In this document: in pieces, positions 51,838 to 60,612 of the stretch | How positions within the stretch are numbered: position 1 is the first letter of the stretch | How the letters are laid out: every line of letters starts with the position of its first letter | NCBI RefSeq assembly: GCF_028023555.1 | Contig: NZ_JAQIOY010000006.1 | Span: 128,182-192,181, forward strand | DNA from: Thalassococcus_A lentus | GTDB lineage: Bacteria > Pseudomonadota > Alphaproteobacteria > Rhodobacterales > Rhodobacteraceae | DNA length: 64,000 bases | Reading direction: 5' to 3' | The notes under the pieces: model-generated | What the model was told of the DNA's origin: nothing | The model's database searches: none | The model's input: only the letters and a program-made list of their open reading frames with translations | Made by a program: the position numbers and the translations under genes

Positions 51838-52008
51838 ATGGAGAGACACCGCTCCGCAGGAGACGCGCCCAAGACGACGCATTTGTCGAAACGCATTGGG
51901 CGCATTGGCGGTTGTATTGACTGCAGCGATTGCAAAGGGATTTGCCAGGCCTTGATCGAAATGATGATCTTGCCGGATGCCGTTCTGAACAAGGGGGCCG
52001 GGCAATGA
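51838..52008 (+). CDS. 56-residue protein with a ferredoxin-type CxxCxxCxxxC motif
   Basis: This small frame lies between boxB and boxA. Cys26, Cys29, Cys32 and Cys36 in GGCIDCSDCKGICQ have the spacing of a [4Fe-4S] ferredoxin half-site, the same CxxCxxCxxxC spacing seen twice in BoxA, but Pro is replaced by Gln after the last Cys. A basic N-terminus (HRSAGDAPKTTHLSKRIGR) precedes it. AAGGAAGGACAGAGC provides a ribosome site, and the stop overlaps the boxA ATG (ATGA), so the two are coupled. I do not recognise a described family; an Fe-S or zinc role linked to BoxA/BoxB is inference. Confidence 0.75.
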   Translation: MERHRSAGDAPKTTHLSKRIGRIGGCIDCSDCKGICQALIEMMILPDAVLNKGAGQ

Positions 52009-53189
52009 ACAAGCCGGTCAAGCAACATCTGATCGATCCGGAAATCTGCATCCGATGCTACACGTGTGAAATGACCTGTCCGATCGGCGCGATCGAGCAC
52101 GATGACAACAACGTCGTTGTTAACGCCGAAACCTGCAATTTCTGTATGGATTGCATTCCGGTTTGTCCAACCGGATCCATCGATGAATGGCGCGTGGTTA
52201 CCGAGCCTTATTCGCTCGAAGATCAGTTCGGGTGGGATGAGTTGCCCGAGCAGGAAGAGATCACGCAGGACGCCGGTGGCGAAGATGCCGAGGCGCTGGA
52301 TGATGCGGTTGCCGCTCTTCTGGCCGAGGCTCATGCCGGGGCGGGGGGCACTTCGCGCGCGCCGGGCTCGGCGGCCAAGCCTACGATCAACCTGTATAAT
52401 CTTGGAAAACCGGTCACAGCAAAAGTTCAGGGCAACTATAGCCTGACGGACGACCCAGAGCATGACGTTCGCCACATCATCCTCGATTTTGGTGCAAACC
52501 CTATGCCGGTTCTGGAAGGTCAAAGTGTCGGGATCATTCCGCCGGGAACCGACGCAGATGGCAATGCGCATCTGCCGCGGCTGTATTCCGTCTCCAGCCC
52601 GCGCGATGGTGAGCGACCGGGCTACAACAACGTGTCGCTGACAGTGAAACGTGAGGCGGGGGGGCTTTGTTCGAATTTCGTATGCGATCTGGAAACCGGC
52701 GCCGAGGTGCAGGTCACCGGACCTTTCGGGGCAACATTCCTGTTGCCCGAAGACCCCAAAGCGCGCTTGCTGATGATTTGTACGGGTACGGGGTCTGCGC
52801 CGATGCGGGCCTTTACCATGCGGCGGCAACGTGCGGGGCACGAAGTCGAAGGGGGCATGACCTTGTTTTTCGGAGCGCGCAGCCCGGAAACCCTACCGTA
52901 TTTCGGCCCGCTCAAGAAAATTCCATCAGAGGTGCTGGATCAGCATCTGGTCTATTCGCGTCAGGGCGAGACCAAGGAATACGTTCAGGACCGGATGATG
53001 TCCGAAGAAGACAAGGTCGCTGATCTGTTGGCTGACCCAAACACGCATATCTACATTTGCGGTTTGCGCGGGATGGAAGAGGGGGTTGAACGCGCCTTGA
53101 CCAATATCGCGGAAAGCATCGGTCAACCGTGGGGCGCTTTGCGCGACACCATGCGCGAAGAGGGGCGATACCATGTCGAGACCTATTGA
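52005..53189 (+). CDS. boxA: Benzoyl-CoA 2,3-epoxidase reductase subunit BoxA
   Basis: This 394-residue flavo-iron-sulfur protein passes electrons from NADPH to BoxB. Two ferredoxin motifs, Cys15/18/21/25 and Cys44/47/50/54, open the protein. A hydrophilic, acidic and Ala-rich linker (about 75-130) follows, then the ferredoxin-NADP reductase module: RLYSVSSPRDGE for FAD, LLMICTGTGSAPMRAFTM for NADPH and a C-terminal EEGRYHVETY. The start at 52005 overlaps the stop of the Cys-rich miniprotein. Confidence 0.96.
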   Translation: MNKPVKQHLIDPEICIRCYTCEMTCPIGAIEHDDNNVVVNAETCNFCMDCIPVCPTGSIDEWRVVTEPYSLEDQFGWDELPEQEEITQDAGGEDAEALDDAVAALLAEAHAGAGGTSRAPGSAAKPTINLYNLGKPVTAKVQGNYSLTDDPEHDVRHIILDFGANPMPVLEGQSVGIIPPGTDADGNAHLPRLYSVSSPRDGERPGYNNVSLTVKREAGGLCSNFVCDLETGAEVQVTGPFGATFLLPEDPKARLLMICTGTGSAPMRAFTMRRQRAGHEVEGGMTLFFGARSPETLPYFGPLKKIPSEVLDQHLVYSRQGETKEYVQDRMMSEEDKVADLLADPNTHIYICGLRGMEEGVERALTNIAESIGQPWGALRDTMREEGRYHVETY

Positions 53190-53220
53190 GTCTTGCAAAA
53201 ATGCAAAGCGACGCTGATCG

Positions 53221-53661
53221 ATGACCGCACGCCCAAAACAGCTGTTCATTCATCCGATCCGCATCACATGGGGCGACTGCGACCCGGCCAAGATTGCCTA
53301 TACCGGTAATATTCCGGGCTGGGCCTTGGATGCGATCAATGCGTGGTGGGAAGAGCATTTGGGCGAGGGCTGGTACCAGATGGAACTGGACCTGAATGTT
53401 GGCACGCCCTTTGTGCGGCTGGAAATGGATTTCCGGAGCCCCATCACACCACGGCACAGATTGCTATGCCATGTCTGGCCGGAAAGACTGGGCAAAACCT
53501 CGATCACGTTTCGGGTGGATGGCGAACAGGATGACACGCTTTGTTTCGAGGGGCGGTTTACGTGTGTCTTCATCGAAGCACGGGCCTTTCGCAAGCAGCC
53601 CCCCCCGAAACAAATACGCGATGTTCTCTTGCCGCTATTGCCGGATTCAGGACAGAGTTAG
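53221..53661 (+). CDS. 4-hydroxybenzoyl-CoA-type thioesterase
   Basis: This 146-residue hot-dog-fold protein resembles 4-hydroxybenzoyl-CoA thioesterases: ITWGDCDPAKIAYTGNIPGWALDAINAWW holds the catalytic Asp region, and VGTPFVRLEMDFRSPI the next strand. Thioesterases in aerobic benzoate clusters are thought to release CoA from stalled benzoyl-CoA or dead-end products, preventing CoA depletion. It lies 31 bases after boxA on the same strand. Confidence 0.87.
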   Translation: MTARPKQLFIHPIRITWGDCDPAKIAYTGNIPGWALDAINAWWEEHLGEGWYQMELDLNVGTPFVRLEMDFRSPITPRHRLLCHVWPERLGKTSITFRVDGEQDDTLCFEGRFTCVFIEARAFRKQPPPKQIRDVLLPLLPDSGQS

Positions 53662-53734
53662 GCCAAATCCATGGGGGTTTGGCTGCCGTGGTTTGCAGGG
53701 TTCAAGATGATTTCAAAAACACACAGGACATCAC

Positions 53735-54664
53735 GTGATAGCTGAGGGCGGCAAATCAGAACTGGAGGATGCGCTGCAGGACGCAGCGTCCGAAGTGATG
53801 GCGCGCGCCGGCGAACGTGTGCGGGCGGCCCGGGAACGTAAAGGTATCCCCAGACGTATTTTGGCCCAGCGATCCGGCGTGTCTGCGCGGTATCTGGCGC
53901 AGCTCGAAAGCGGCGAAGGCAACATCTCCATTGCTTTGCTGACGCGCGTTGCCCATGCGCTTGACCATCGGCTCGAATGGCTGATCAGCGAAGACGATCC
54001 TTGGGGTTCGGATATTTTGCGCCTCGTGCGCCTGTTTCAGGCCGCTGACGCGCAGACCCAGGAAAATGTTCTGCGCGCGCTGAGTGTGGATGCGTCTGAA
54101 ATGCAGCGGGCCGAACGCATTTGTCTGGTGGGTTTGCGCGGCGCCGGGAAATCAACATTGGGTCAACGCGCGAGCGAGGCGCTGTCTATGCCTTTTGTTG
54201 AGCTGAACAAGGAAATCGAGCGTTCGGCAGGCATGGCGGCCTCTGAAATCATGGCGCTCTACGGGCCCGAAGGCTTCCGCAAGCTCGAGGCAGACTCGCT
54301 TGAACGGGTGATCGCCTCGCATGATCGCGTGATGCTGGCCGTGGCAGGCGGCATTGTCGCAGAGCCGGCCACGTACAGCCGTTTGCTGGCCGGGTTTCAT
54401 ACCATTTGGATCAAGGCCAGCCCCGAGGACCACATGTTACGTGTGCGGGCACAGGGGGACGAACGGCCCATGGCAGGCAATCCCGAGGCGATGTTGCAGT
54501 TGCGCGGCATTCTTCGGGCGCGTGAGGCGCTCTATGATCGGGCGCACGCGCAGGTCGACACCTCGGGCAAGTCGGTTGAAGCCGCACTGGACCTGTTGGT
54601 TGCAATCATTCAAACCCGCGGTTTTGCGCGTTCGGTGAAAACCCAGCGCAGCATAACCGGCTGA
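53735..54664 (+). CDS. boxR: BoxR-type regulator: XRE HTH fused to a shikimate kinase-like domain
   Basis: This 309-residue regulator has an N-terminal Cro/CI-type helix-turn-helix (about residues 26-85, RRILAQRSGVSARYLAQLESGEGNIS) joined to a shikimate kinase-like domain with the P-loop GLRGAGKST at 133-141 and LAVAGGIVAEPATY. BoxR and BzdR proteins use this domain to sense benzoyl-CoA and repress benzoate genes until it accumulates. The start is GTG 53735, with AGGA upstream. Candidate operators lie at 45430-45541 and 48404-48524. Confidence 0.93.
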   Translation: MIAEGGKSELEDALQDAASEVMARAGERVRAARERKGIPRRILAQRSGVSARYLAQLESGEGNISIALLTRVAHALDHRLEWLISEDDPWGSDILRLVRLFQAADAQTQENVLRALSVDASEMQRAERICLVGLRGAGKSTLGQRASEALSMPFVELNKEIERSAGMAASEIMALYGPEGFRKLEADSLERVIASHDRVMLAVAGGIVAEPATYSRLLAGFHTIWIKASPEDHMLRVRAQGDERPMAGNPEAMLQLRGILRAREALYDRAHAQVDTSGKSVEAALDLLVAIIQTRGFARSVKTQRSITG

Positions 54665-54692
54665 CGCACGCGTCGTTATTCAGGAGTTCCCA

Positions 54693-56765
54693 ATGACCGT
54701 TACAACGAAACGCGTGGGCACTGCGCTGATTGTCACGTTGGACAACGCACCGGTCAATGCGATCGGGCAGGCAATGCGTCAGGGCCTGATCGATGTTCTG
54801 ACCGGGATCGGATCCGAAACCGGTTTGACTCGGGTTATTCTGACCGGCGCTGGCCGTGCCTTTGCAGCGGGTGCGGACGCCCGCGAATTCGATGCGGATC
54901 CGATTGAACCCCATTTGCCTGACGTTGTGGCACAGATCGAAGCCTGCGAAGTGCCATGGGTGGCGGCCATCAACGGTGTCGCGCTGGGCGGGGGGTGCGA
55001 ATTGGCTCTGGCATGCCGGTACCGGATCGCGGCACCGGGCGTGTCCATTGGCCTGCCAGAGGTTACATTGGGCGTTGTTCCGGGCGCCGGGGGGACCCAA
55101 CGGCTGCCCCGTCTGATCGGCCTGCGCCGAGCGCTGGAAATGATCGCCACCGGAAAACCTGTGACGGCGCAGCAGGCGGAAGCCATCGGACTGATTGATG
55201 GTATCGCCGATGACCCGGTCGCAATGGCGCAGTATCTGGATATCGGCACGCTCGAACTGGCTGAACGTATCTGCGATCTGCCAGCGCCCGCGCCAAACGA
55301 ACAGGCCATTGCCGATGCGCGTGCTCTGGCTGCCAAAAAGTCAGCCGGGCAGATCGCGCCGCTCAGGGCGATAGATTTGGTCGAATTGACCAGCGCGGCC
55401 TCGATGACCGATGGACTGAGCCGTGAACGCGAAACATTTCTGGATTTGCGGACCGGTGATCAGGCACGCGCCTTGCGCCATATCTTCTTTGCCGAGCGCG
55501 CTGCGAAACCGCCAAATTGGTTGCAGGCACAGGCCCCGGCATTGGATCAGGTTGCAGTCGTTGGCGGAGGAACAATGGGCGCGGGCATCGCCTATGCGCT
55601 GTTGAATGCCGGGCTGCGTGTGGTCTTGCTTGAGGTGGATCAAGAGGCTGTGGACCGGGCGCGCATCAACGTAAACAAGATCGTCGATGCCAGCCTTAAA
55701 CGCGGATTGATTGATCAGGCCGGTGCCGAAGATCGGCAAAGCCGCCTGACGCTGAGTGACGATTTTCAGGCTGCATCGGGGGCCGGTCTGGCTATTGAAG
55801 CCGCGTTTGAAAGCATGGAGGTCAAGCGGTCGGTGTTTACGGCGCTTGAGCAGGCCTTGCCGCGGGACGCCATTTTGGCCACCAATACCTCTTACCTCGA
55901 CATCAACGAAATCGCTTCAGGCGTTTCTGATCCGTCCCGGGTGCTGGGTCTGCACTTTTTTGCGCCTGCGCATATCATGAAGCTGTTGGAAATTGTCCGG
56001 GCGCAGGCCACATCAGAGACCGCTCTGGCGGTTGGATATGCTCTGGCCAAGACGTTGCGCAAAGTGCCGGTTCTGGCGGGGGTCTGCGACGGCTTTATCG
56101 GAAACCGGATTTTGCAGCGGTACCGCGAGGCCGCCGATACAGTTTTCATGGATGGCTCAACCCCATGGGAAGTGGATGAAGCCATGGTTGCCTTTGGATA
56201 CGCCATGGGACCCTACGAGGCGCAGGATCTGTCAGGGCTCGATATCGCCCATGCCAATCGTCGCAGGCAGGACGCCACACGCGATCCGAACCGACGCTAT
56301 ATTCCAATCGCTGATCGTATGGTCGAATTGGGAAAACTGGGCCGCAAGACAGGGGCAGGCTGGTATCGATACCCCGGCGGCAACGGAAAGGTCGACGATC
56401 CGATTGTTGCAGATCTGGCGGTCGAAGAAGCGCATTTCGCGGGCATCAGCAGGGTGGACTACAGTGAGCCCGAGATTGAGGAACGTCTGGTTCTGGCGAT
56501 GATCAACGAAGCCGCAGATATCTTGCATGAGGGGATTGCCCAAAATGCGCGCGACATCGATCTGGTCACCGTTTTCGGCTATGGGTTCCCGCGCTGGCGC
56601 GGCGGGTTGATGCACTACGCTGATCAACTCGGGGTACCCCAGATTGTTCAACGTCTTGAAGTGTTTGCGCAGGAAGACCCGCTGGTCTGGCGGGTTTCTC
56701 AAACGCTGCTCGATTGCGTGGAGCAAGGCATTTCGTTGGCGCAGTACCGAGGATCTGATCGTTAA
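54693..56765 (+). CDS. Enoyl-CoA hydratase/3-hydroxyacyl-CoA dehydrogenase fusion (FadJ-like)
   Basis: This 690-residue bifunctional protein has an N-terminal crotonase domain (AAGADAREF, INGVALGGGCELALACRYRIA, LPEVTLGVVPGAGGTQRLPRL with Glu) and a C-terminal NAD-binding dehydrogenase (VAVVGGGTMGAGIAYALLNAGL at about 288, GLHFFAPAHIMKLLEIV, catalytic HxxxE region). It would carry the dehydroadipyl-CoA made from benzoyl-CoA through beta-oxidation to acetyl-CoA and succinyl-CoA units. It is 28 bases after boxR and is the last plus-strand gene of the cluster; the thiolase is not in the window. Confidence 0.92.
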   Translation: MTVTTKRVGTALIVTLDNAPVNAIGQAMRQGLIDVLTGIGSETGLTRVILTGAGRAFAAGADAREFDADPIEPHLPDVVAQIEACEVPWVAAINGVALGGGCELALACRYRIAAPGVSIGLPEVTLGVVPGAGGTQRLPRLIGLRRALEMIATGKPVTAQQAEAIGLIDGIADDPVAMAQYLDIGTLELAERICDLPAPAPNEQAIADARALAAKKSAGQIAPLRAIDLVELTSAASMTDGLSRERETFLDLRTGDQARALRHIFFAERAAKPPNWLQAQAPALDQVAVVGGGTMGAGIAYALLNAGLRVVLLEVDQEAVDRARINVNKIVDASLKRGLIDQAGAEDRQSRLTLSDDFQAASGAGLAIEAAFESMEVKRSVFTALEQALPRDAILATNTSYLDINEIASGVSDPSRVLGLHFFAPAHIMKLLEIVRAQATSETALAVGYALAKTLRKVPVLAGVCDGFIGNRILQRYREAADTVFMDGSTPWEVDEAMVAFGYAMGPYEAQDLSGLDIAHANRRRQDATRDPNRRYIPIADRMVELGKLGRKTGAGWYRYPGGNGKVDDPIVADLAVEEAHFAGISRVDYSEPEIEERLVLAMINEAADILHEGIAQNARDIDLVTVFGYGFPRWRGGLMHYADQLGVPQIVQRLEVFAQEDPLVWRVSQTLLDCVEQGISLAQYRGSDR

Positions 56766-58162
56766 TTCAGGTCTTGCAACAGGCGTCCGTGCCGGCGCGT
56801 TTCTGCGATCACCTCGCCAAAGGTACGCAGCCCGCGCGCTTCGAGCATCGGCAACATCTTGACCAAAGCTTCGGCGGTGGCCTGTGCATCACCCAGCGCG
56901 GAGTGCCGAAGATGCGCAGGGATCGTAATGCCCAAACGGTCGCAAAGCGCATCCAACGTGTGCTTTTGGCTGGCGCCGAACAAAACCGCTGACAGCAAGA
57001 CCGTGTCGAGGATCGGATTGTCCCATGCCACCTGCATCTCCGCCTTGTGCCTGTGCAAAAAGGCCATGTCGAAGGGGGCGTTATGCGCAACAATGACGGC
57101 ACCTTTGGCAAAGGCATGGAAGGCCCGGCCTGCGGTCACGATGTCGGGCTGCCCTGCGACCATGGCATCAGTGACATGATGCACCTTGGTTGATGCAGGC
57201 GGGATCGGGCGGCCGGGATCAACCAGCTGATTGATTTGCTCGGCTTCAATGATGCGCCCGTTCACGACCCTCAGCGCGCCGATCTGAACGATCTCATCCT
57301 TGTGGGGCAAAAGCCCGGTGGTTTCCGTGTCGAACACGCAAAACACCAGATCACGCAAAGCACTATCCTGCGTGGCTTCGGGAACCTTGCGCGACATCAA
57401 CGAAAAGTCGAAAACCAAAGGCCGTGCGGCATCTGGCGCCAGCTCAACGGTGGGGGCTTCCATGATCATCATGAAGCCGTTCTCTAGCGGCTTGAGCGTG
57501 GCGTTCAGATCTTGCCCGGTCCGTGTTTCCGCGGTGACCTCAACGTCCCGGCCGGTCTTTTCCATTTTCCGTTTGGCGCTCATCAGCGCGCCGGGCTCAA
57601 AGTAGTCGGTTACCATCGCGCCCAGACGTGGCGCACTGACCTGAGCCAGTATGTCTGCGGCCTGACCATCATACAAAACAATCTGATCGTTGGTTCCAAT
57701 CAGTAGAGTGGCCATCGGGATTTCCGTGAGCAGGGCCGTTAGCTGTGCCTTTTCCTGCGCCAGCCTTGCAGTCTCGTTTGCGATGCGATCTGCCGATCCG
57801 AGCGCATTTTGACTGAGCGCATCGCTAACCGCCTGCGCCGCGGGCGCAAGATCACCGAGATAACGGGCTGAACCAGTTTGTAAGGCCTCGTCCACGCCGG
57901 CATGCGCCCTAGTGCGCAAATCCGCGGCGAGGTGTTCTATGGGTTTTGCAACGTTTTCGTCAAAGAGCAGCCAGATCGATGCGCTCAGGGCAACCAATCC
58001 AAACGCCGAAAGGATCCCGGCCAGCAGAAAGCCGTTTTGCAGATCCGTAGAAAGCGCGCGCTGGTAGCCGACCCAAATCGCAGCCAGCGACAGAGCCGTG
58101 CCGCCCAGTGCGATCAGCGAAAAGAACAGGAATATGCGCAGTCGAAGGCTGAGCTTTTCCAT
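56762..58162 (-). CDS. Membrane-anchored PAS-linked 3'-5' exonuclease (DnaQ type)
   Basis: This 466-residue protein has two N-terminal transmembrane helices (IFLFFSLIALGGTALSLAAIWVGY; LLAGILSAFGLVALSASIWLLF), a HAMP-like linker (VAKPIEHLAADLRTRA), a coiled-coil, a PAS-like domain (LLTEIPMATLLIGTNDQIVLYDGQAADIL) and a C-terminal DnaQ exonuclease: VFDTETTGLLPHKDEIVQIGALRV, VAHNAPFDMAFLH and HSALGDAQATAEALV. The receptor-like front fused to an exonuclease is unusual. It ends the minus-strand acetate block, next to DUF294 and ActP genes as in other Rhodobacterales. It overlaps the fadJ-like gene end by four bases. Confidence 0.85.
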   Translation of the reverse strand: MEKLSLRLRIFLFFSLIALGGTALSLAAIWVGYQRALSTDLQNGFLLAGILSAFGLVALSASIWLLFDENVAKPIEHLAADLRTRAHAGVDEALQTGSARYLGDLAPAAQAVSDALSQNALGSADRIANETARLAQEKAQLTALLTEIPMATLLIGTNDQIVLYDGQAADILAQVSAPRLGAMVTDYFEPGALMSAKRKMEKTGRDVEVTAETRTGQDLNATLKPLENGFMMIMEAPTVELAPDAARPLVFDFSLMSRKVPEATQDSALRDLVFCVFDTETTGLLPHKDEIVQIGALRVVNGRIIEAEQINQLVDPGRPIPPASTKVHHVTDAMVAGQPDIVTAGRAFHAFAKGAVIVAHNAPFDMAFLHRHKAEMQVAWDNPILDTVLLSAVLFGASQKHTLDALCDRLGITIPAHLRHSALGDAQATAEALVKMLPMLEARGLRTFGEVIAETRRHGRLLQDLN

Positions 58163-58165
58163 GGA

Positions 58166-58666
58166 TCAACTCTCGGAGCAGACTGTTTTGACCACAGGAT
58201 CGTTTTGCCCGACATCCCGCCAGACCGGCGGGCTGCCATCTCCGAGCGCCGGATCGGCGCGGCGGCCCTGGGCGCAATCCACGATGACCTCGACAGCCTG
58301 CACGGGTTTCCAGCGACCGTAGAAATAGAGGTCTGCCATAAACAGATCGTCGCGCTGGGAATTGGGCCGCAGGTTCGCGCGATCCACCGCGACAAACCCG
58401 TCGATCATCGGGATCGCATAGGTCCAGGGACGCCAGAGCGCCTTGGACGGGCGGGTTTGCGCAACTTCGAGCCCGTCGGGCAGAGCGCTGGCGGTTCTGT
58501 CATACCAGCCGTATTCGCTGGAAATGGCAGCCGCCAGCATGGCGGCCCCGGCACCCACAGGCACCAGCCACTTTGGCAGACGACCACCTGACATATGGGC
58601 CAGAAGCATCATTGCACCGGCCCCGGCAAGGCCCGCAACGATTACGGCAATCAATTCCAGAAACAT
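58166..58666 (-). CDS. Membrane-associated protein of unknown function
   Basis: This 166-residue protein has two N-terminal hydrophobic segments (LELIAVIVAGLAGAGAMMLLAHM; LVPVGAGAAMLAAAISSEYG) and a soluble remainder (WYDRTASALPDGLEVAQT..WRPWTYAIPMIDGFVAVDR). I recognise no family. It stands three bases before the exonuclease gene and 21 bases after the DUF294 gene on the same strand, so the three form one unit. Confidence 0.75.
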   Translation of the reverse strand: MFLELIAVIVAGLAGAGAMMLLAHMSGGRLPKWLVPVGAGAAMLAAAISSEYGWYDRTASALPDGLEVAQTRPSKALWRPWTYAIPMIDGFVAVDRANLRPNSQRDDLFMADLYFYGRWKPVQAVEVIVDCAQGRRADPALGDGSPPVWRDVGQNDPVVKTVCSES

Positions 58667-58687
58667 CCCATTCCTCCCGTTGCCGTC

Positions 58688-60511
58688 TTAGGACAGCATC
58701 CCTTTGCCATGTCCAACAGCCGATTGCAGCGATTTGATCACGACAAATGCATCGCGCAAATGACTTCGCTCAAAGTCTGACAGATCGGCGGGCGTCAGAT
58801 AGTTGTTTGGCTTGGCGCCTGCTTTGATTTGATCAGCCTGCCGTTCCAGCCGTGTTTCCGCAATCAGATCATAGGCGTCCAGCAAATCCTGCCCGCCTGA
58901 CTGGCTGAGCACCCCTGCCGCTATGGCTGCTTCAAGGCGCGCCCGTGTGTTCACAGGCTCGATCTTTCCCTGAAGTGCGTAGATGCGGCCAAGATCAACA
59001 ACTGGAACAACACCGTTGTGTTTGAGATCCAGCTGGTTCTTGTGCTCGCCCGAACGAATGGTGGTGAACCCGCGCAGCAAACCCAGTGGCGGTTGATGCT
59101 TGAGCGCGTTGGCGATCATATGCGCCACGAAAATCGAGTTTTTCGATGCGGCTTTCAGCGTGTCATGTTGAATGTTTTCGAACAACGATGTGGTGCCGCC
59201 GATTGGTCTGAGGTCGAACATGACTGATGCCAGCATTTGTGCCTCGGGGTTCGGTTTGGCAATCCAGCCGCGGAAGTAGTCGCGCCAGACCCGCACCGGT
59301 TGGCACCATCGCGGGTTGGTCGCCATCATGTCGCCGGGGCAATAGATGTAGCCGCAGGTGTTTAGCCCGTCGCAGACAAAGCGGGCGAGGGTCTCGAAAT
59401 AGGCCATGTGTTCGGCTTCGACCGCATCGTCCAAAATCAAACAATTGTCCTGATCGGACACGCCAGTCTGTTCCTGCCGCCCCTGACTGCCACAGGCCAG
59501 CCAGAGGTAGGGCACCGGAGGCGGCCCCAGCGTTTGTTCGGCCAGAGCAAGCAGGCGGCGGGTGCAGGTGTCGGCCACATCTGTGATCAGGCGCGTGACA
59601 ACTTCGTGCCGGTTGCCGCCTGCCACCAGTTGGACCAGCAATTGTGGAATGCGGGCGGTGACCTTGGCCATCTCATCGGCGCTTGCGGCGCGGGCGATGT
59701 CAGCCACCAGTTCGGCCGAGTTCACGGCTTGAAACCGGGTCAGATCAGTCTGGGTCACGATGCCCACCAACATGTCGGCCTCTGTGACCGGGATGTGCCC
59801 GATGCGCCGTTCCATCATGGCATGCAATACGTCTGATCCGATTGCGCTTGGCGGCAGCGAAAACGGATTTGTGGTCATGACCTCGGTAATCGGAGTGTCA
59901 AAGGGCAGAGCTTTGGCCACCACCTTGCCCGACAGGTCCCGGACCGTTGCAATGCCTGACAGCCTGTCGTCTTCCACAACGCAAATGGATGACACATGAT
60001 GTTCGGCCATCAAGGCAGCCGCGCCTTGAACGGTGGTTTGGGGCCCGCAGGTTACCGGTGTGCGGGCCATCAAGGTTTCAACGCGACTGGTGGCCAGATT
60101 GTTGGCTTGAGGCCGGACGGGCCGGGATCGGTCAAAGAAACGCCGGGCGGGTTCGTGTTCGGCCAGCAAGGTGTCGAAATCAGCTTTGGGCAATAGCAGC
60201 AGGGACGCGGGTTCGGTGGCAACCGCAGATGTGACGGCGATCCCGTCCCGTAAAAGACCGCGTTCCCCAAACGAGTTGCGCGGCCCGAGGATTGAAACGG
60301 TGACGTCGTTTTCGTCGCGCACTTCGACTTGTCCGGCGTCGATCAGATACAGGCCGGGCAGGGCATCGCCGCGGCTGTAGATCGGCTGCCCTGCATCAAC
60401 CCGCAGCGTTTGAAAGGCCGGGATCAGCCCCGTCAGGGCATCTTGTGGCAGTGCATCATAGGGATGCACTGATGCCAGAAAACGGGCAATGGCTGGAGTG
60501 TCGATTGGCAT
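58688..60511 (-). CDS. cNMP-binding/CBS/DUF294 nucleotidyltransferase-like protein
   Basis: This 607-residue cytosolic protein combines three modules: a cyclic-nucleotide-binding domain (about 15-125: PIYSRGDALPGLYLIDAGQVEVRDEND..FGERGLL), a pair of CBS domains (about 145-265), and a DUF294 nucleotidyltransferase-like region with CGSQGRQEQTGVSDQDNCLI near 350, which keeps the G-S-x-G-R-x-E and D-x-D pattern of GlnD-type enzymes. It likely senses a nucleotide and modifies or binds a partner. The position beside the acetate permease and exonuclease genes suggests a regulatory role in acetate metabolism; this is inference. Confidence 0.88.
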   Translation of the reverse strand: MPIDTPAIARFLASVHPYDALPQDALTGLIPAFQTLRVDAGQPIYSRGDALPGLYLIDAGQVEVRDENDVTVSILGPRNSFGERGLLRDGIAVTSAVATEPASLLLLPKADFDTLLAEHEPARRFFDRSRPVRPQANNLATSRVETLMARTPVTCGPQTTVQGAAALMAEHHVSSICVVEDDRLSGIATVRDLSGKVVAKALPFDTPITEVMTTNPFSLPPSAIGSDVLHAMMERRIGHIPVTEADMLVGIVTQTDLTRFQAVNSAELVADIARAASADEMAKVTARIPQLLVQLVAGGNRHEVVTRLITDVADTCTRRLLALAEQTLGPPPVPYLWLACGSQGRQEQTGVSDQDNCLILDDAVEAEHMAYFETLARFVCDGLNTCGYIYCPGDMMATNPRWCQPVRVWRDYFRGWIAKPNPEAQMLASVMFDLRPIGGTTSLFENIQHDTLKAASKNSIFVAHMIANALKHQPPLGLLRGFTTIRSGEHKNQLDLKHNGVVPVVDLGRIYALQGKIEPVNTRARLEAAIAAGVLSQSGGQDLLDAYDLIAETRLERQADQIKAGAKPNNYLTPADLSDFERSHLRDAFVVIKSLQSAVGHGKGMLS

Positions 60512-60521
60512 GACAGACCTT

Positions 60522-60564
60522 CAGAAAAGAAAACGTCCCGCCCAGCATAGCGCAGGGCGGGACG
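60522..60564 (-). terminator. Terminator after the symporter gene
   Basis: Reading the minus strand, CGTCCCGCCC (60564-60555) pairs with GGGCGGGACG (60543-60534), followed by TTTTCTTTTCTG. This is a strong intrinsic terminator between the symporter and the DUF294 gene. Confidence 0.85.
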
Positions 60565-60612
60565 TAAGGGCATGGGCCGGGTCAAGGAGGGAACGATGAC
60601 CCGGCATCTGGC

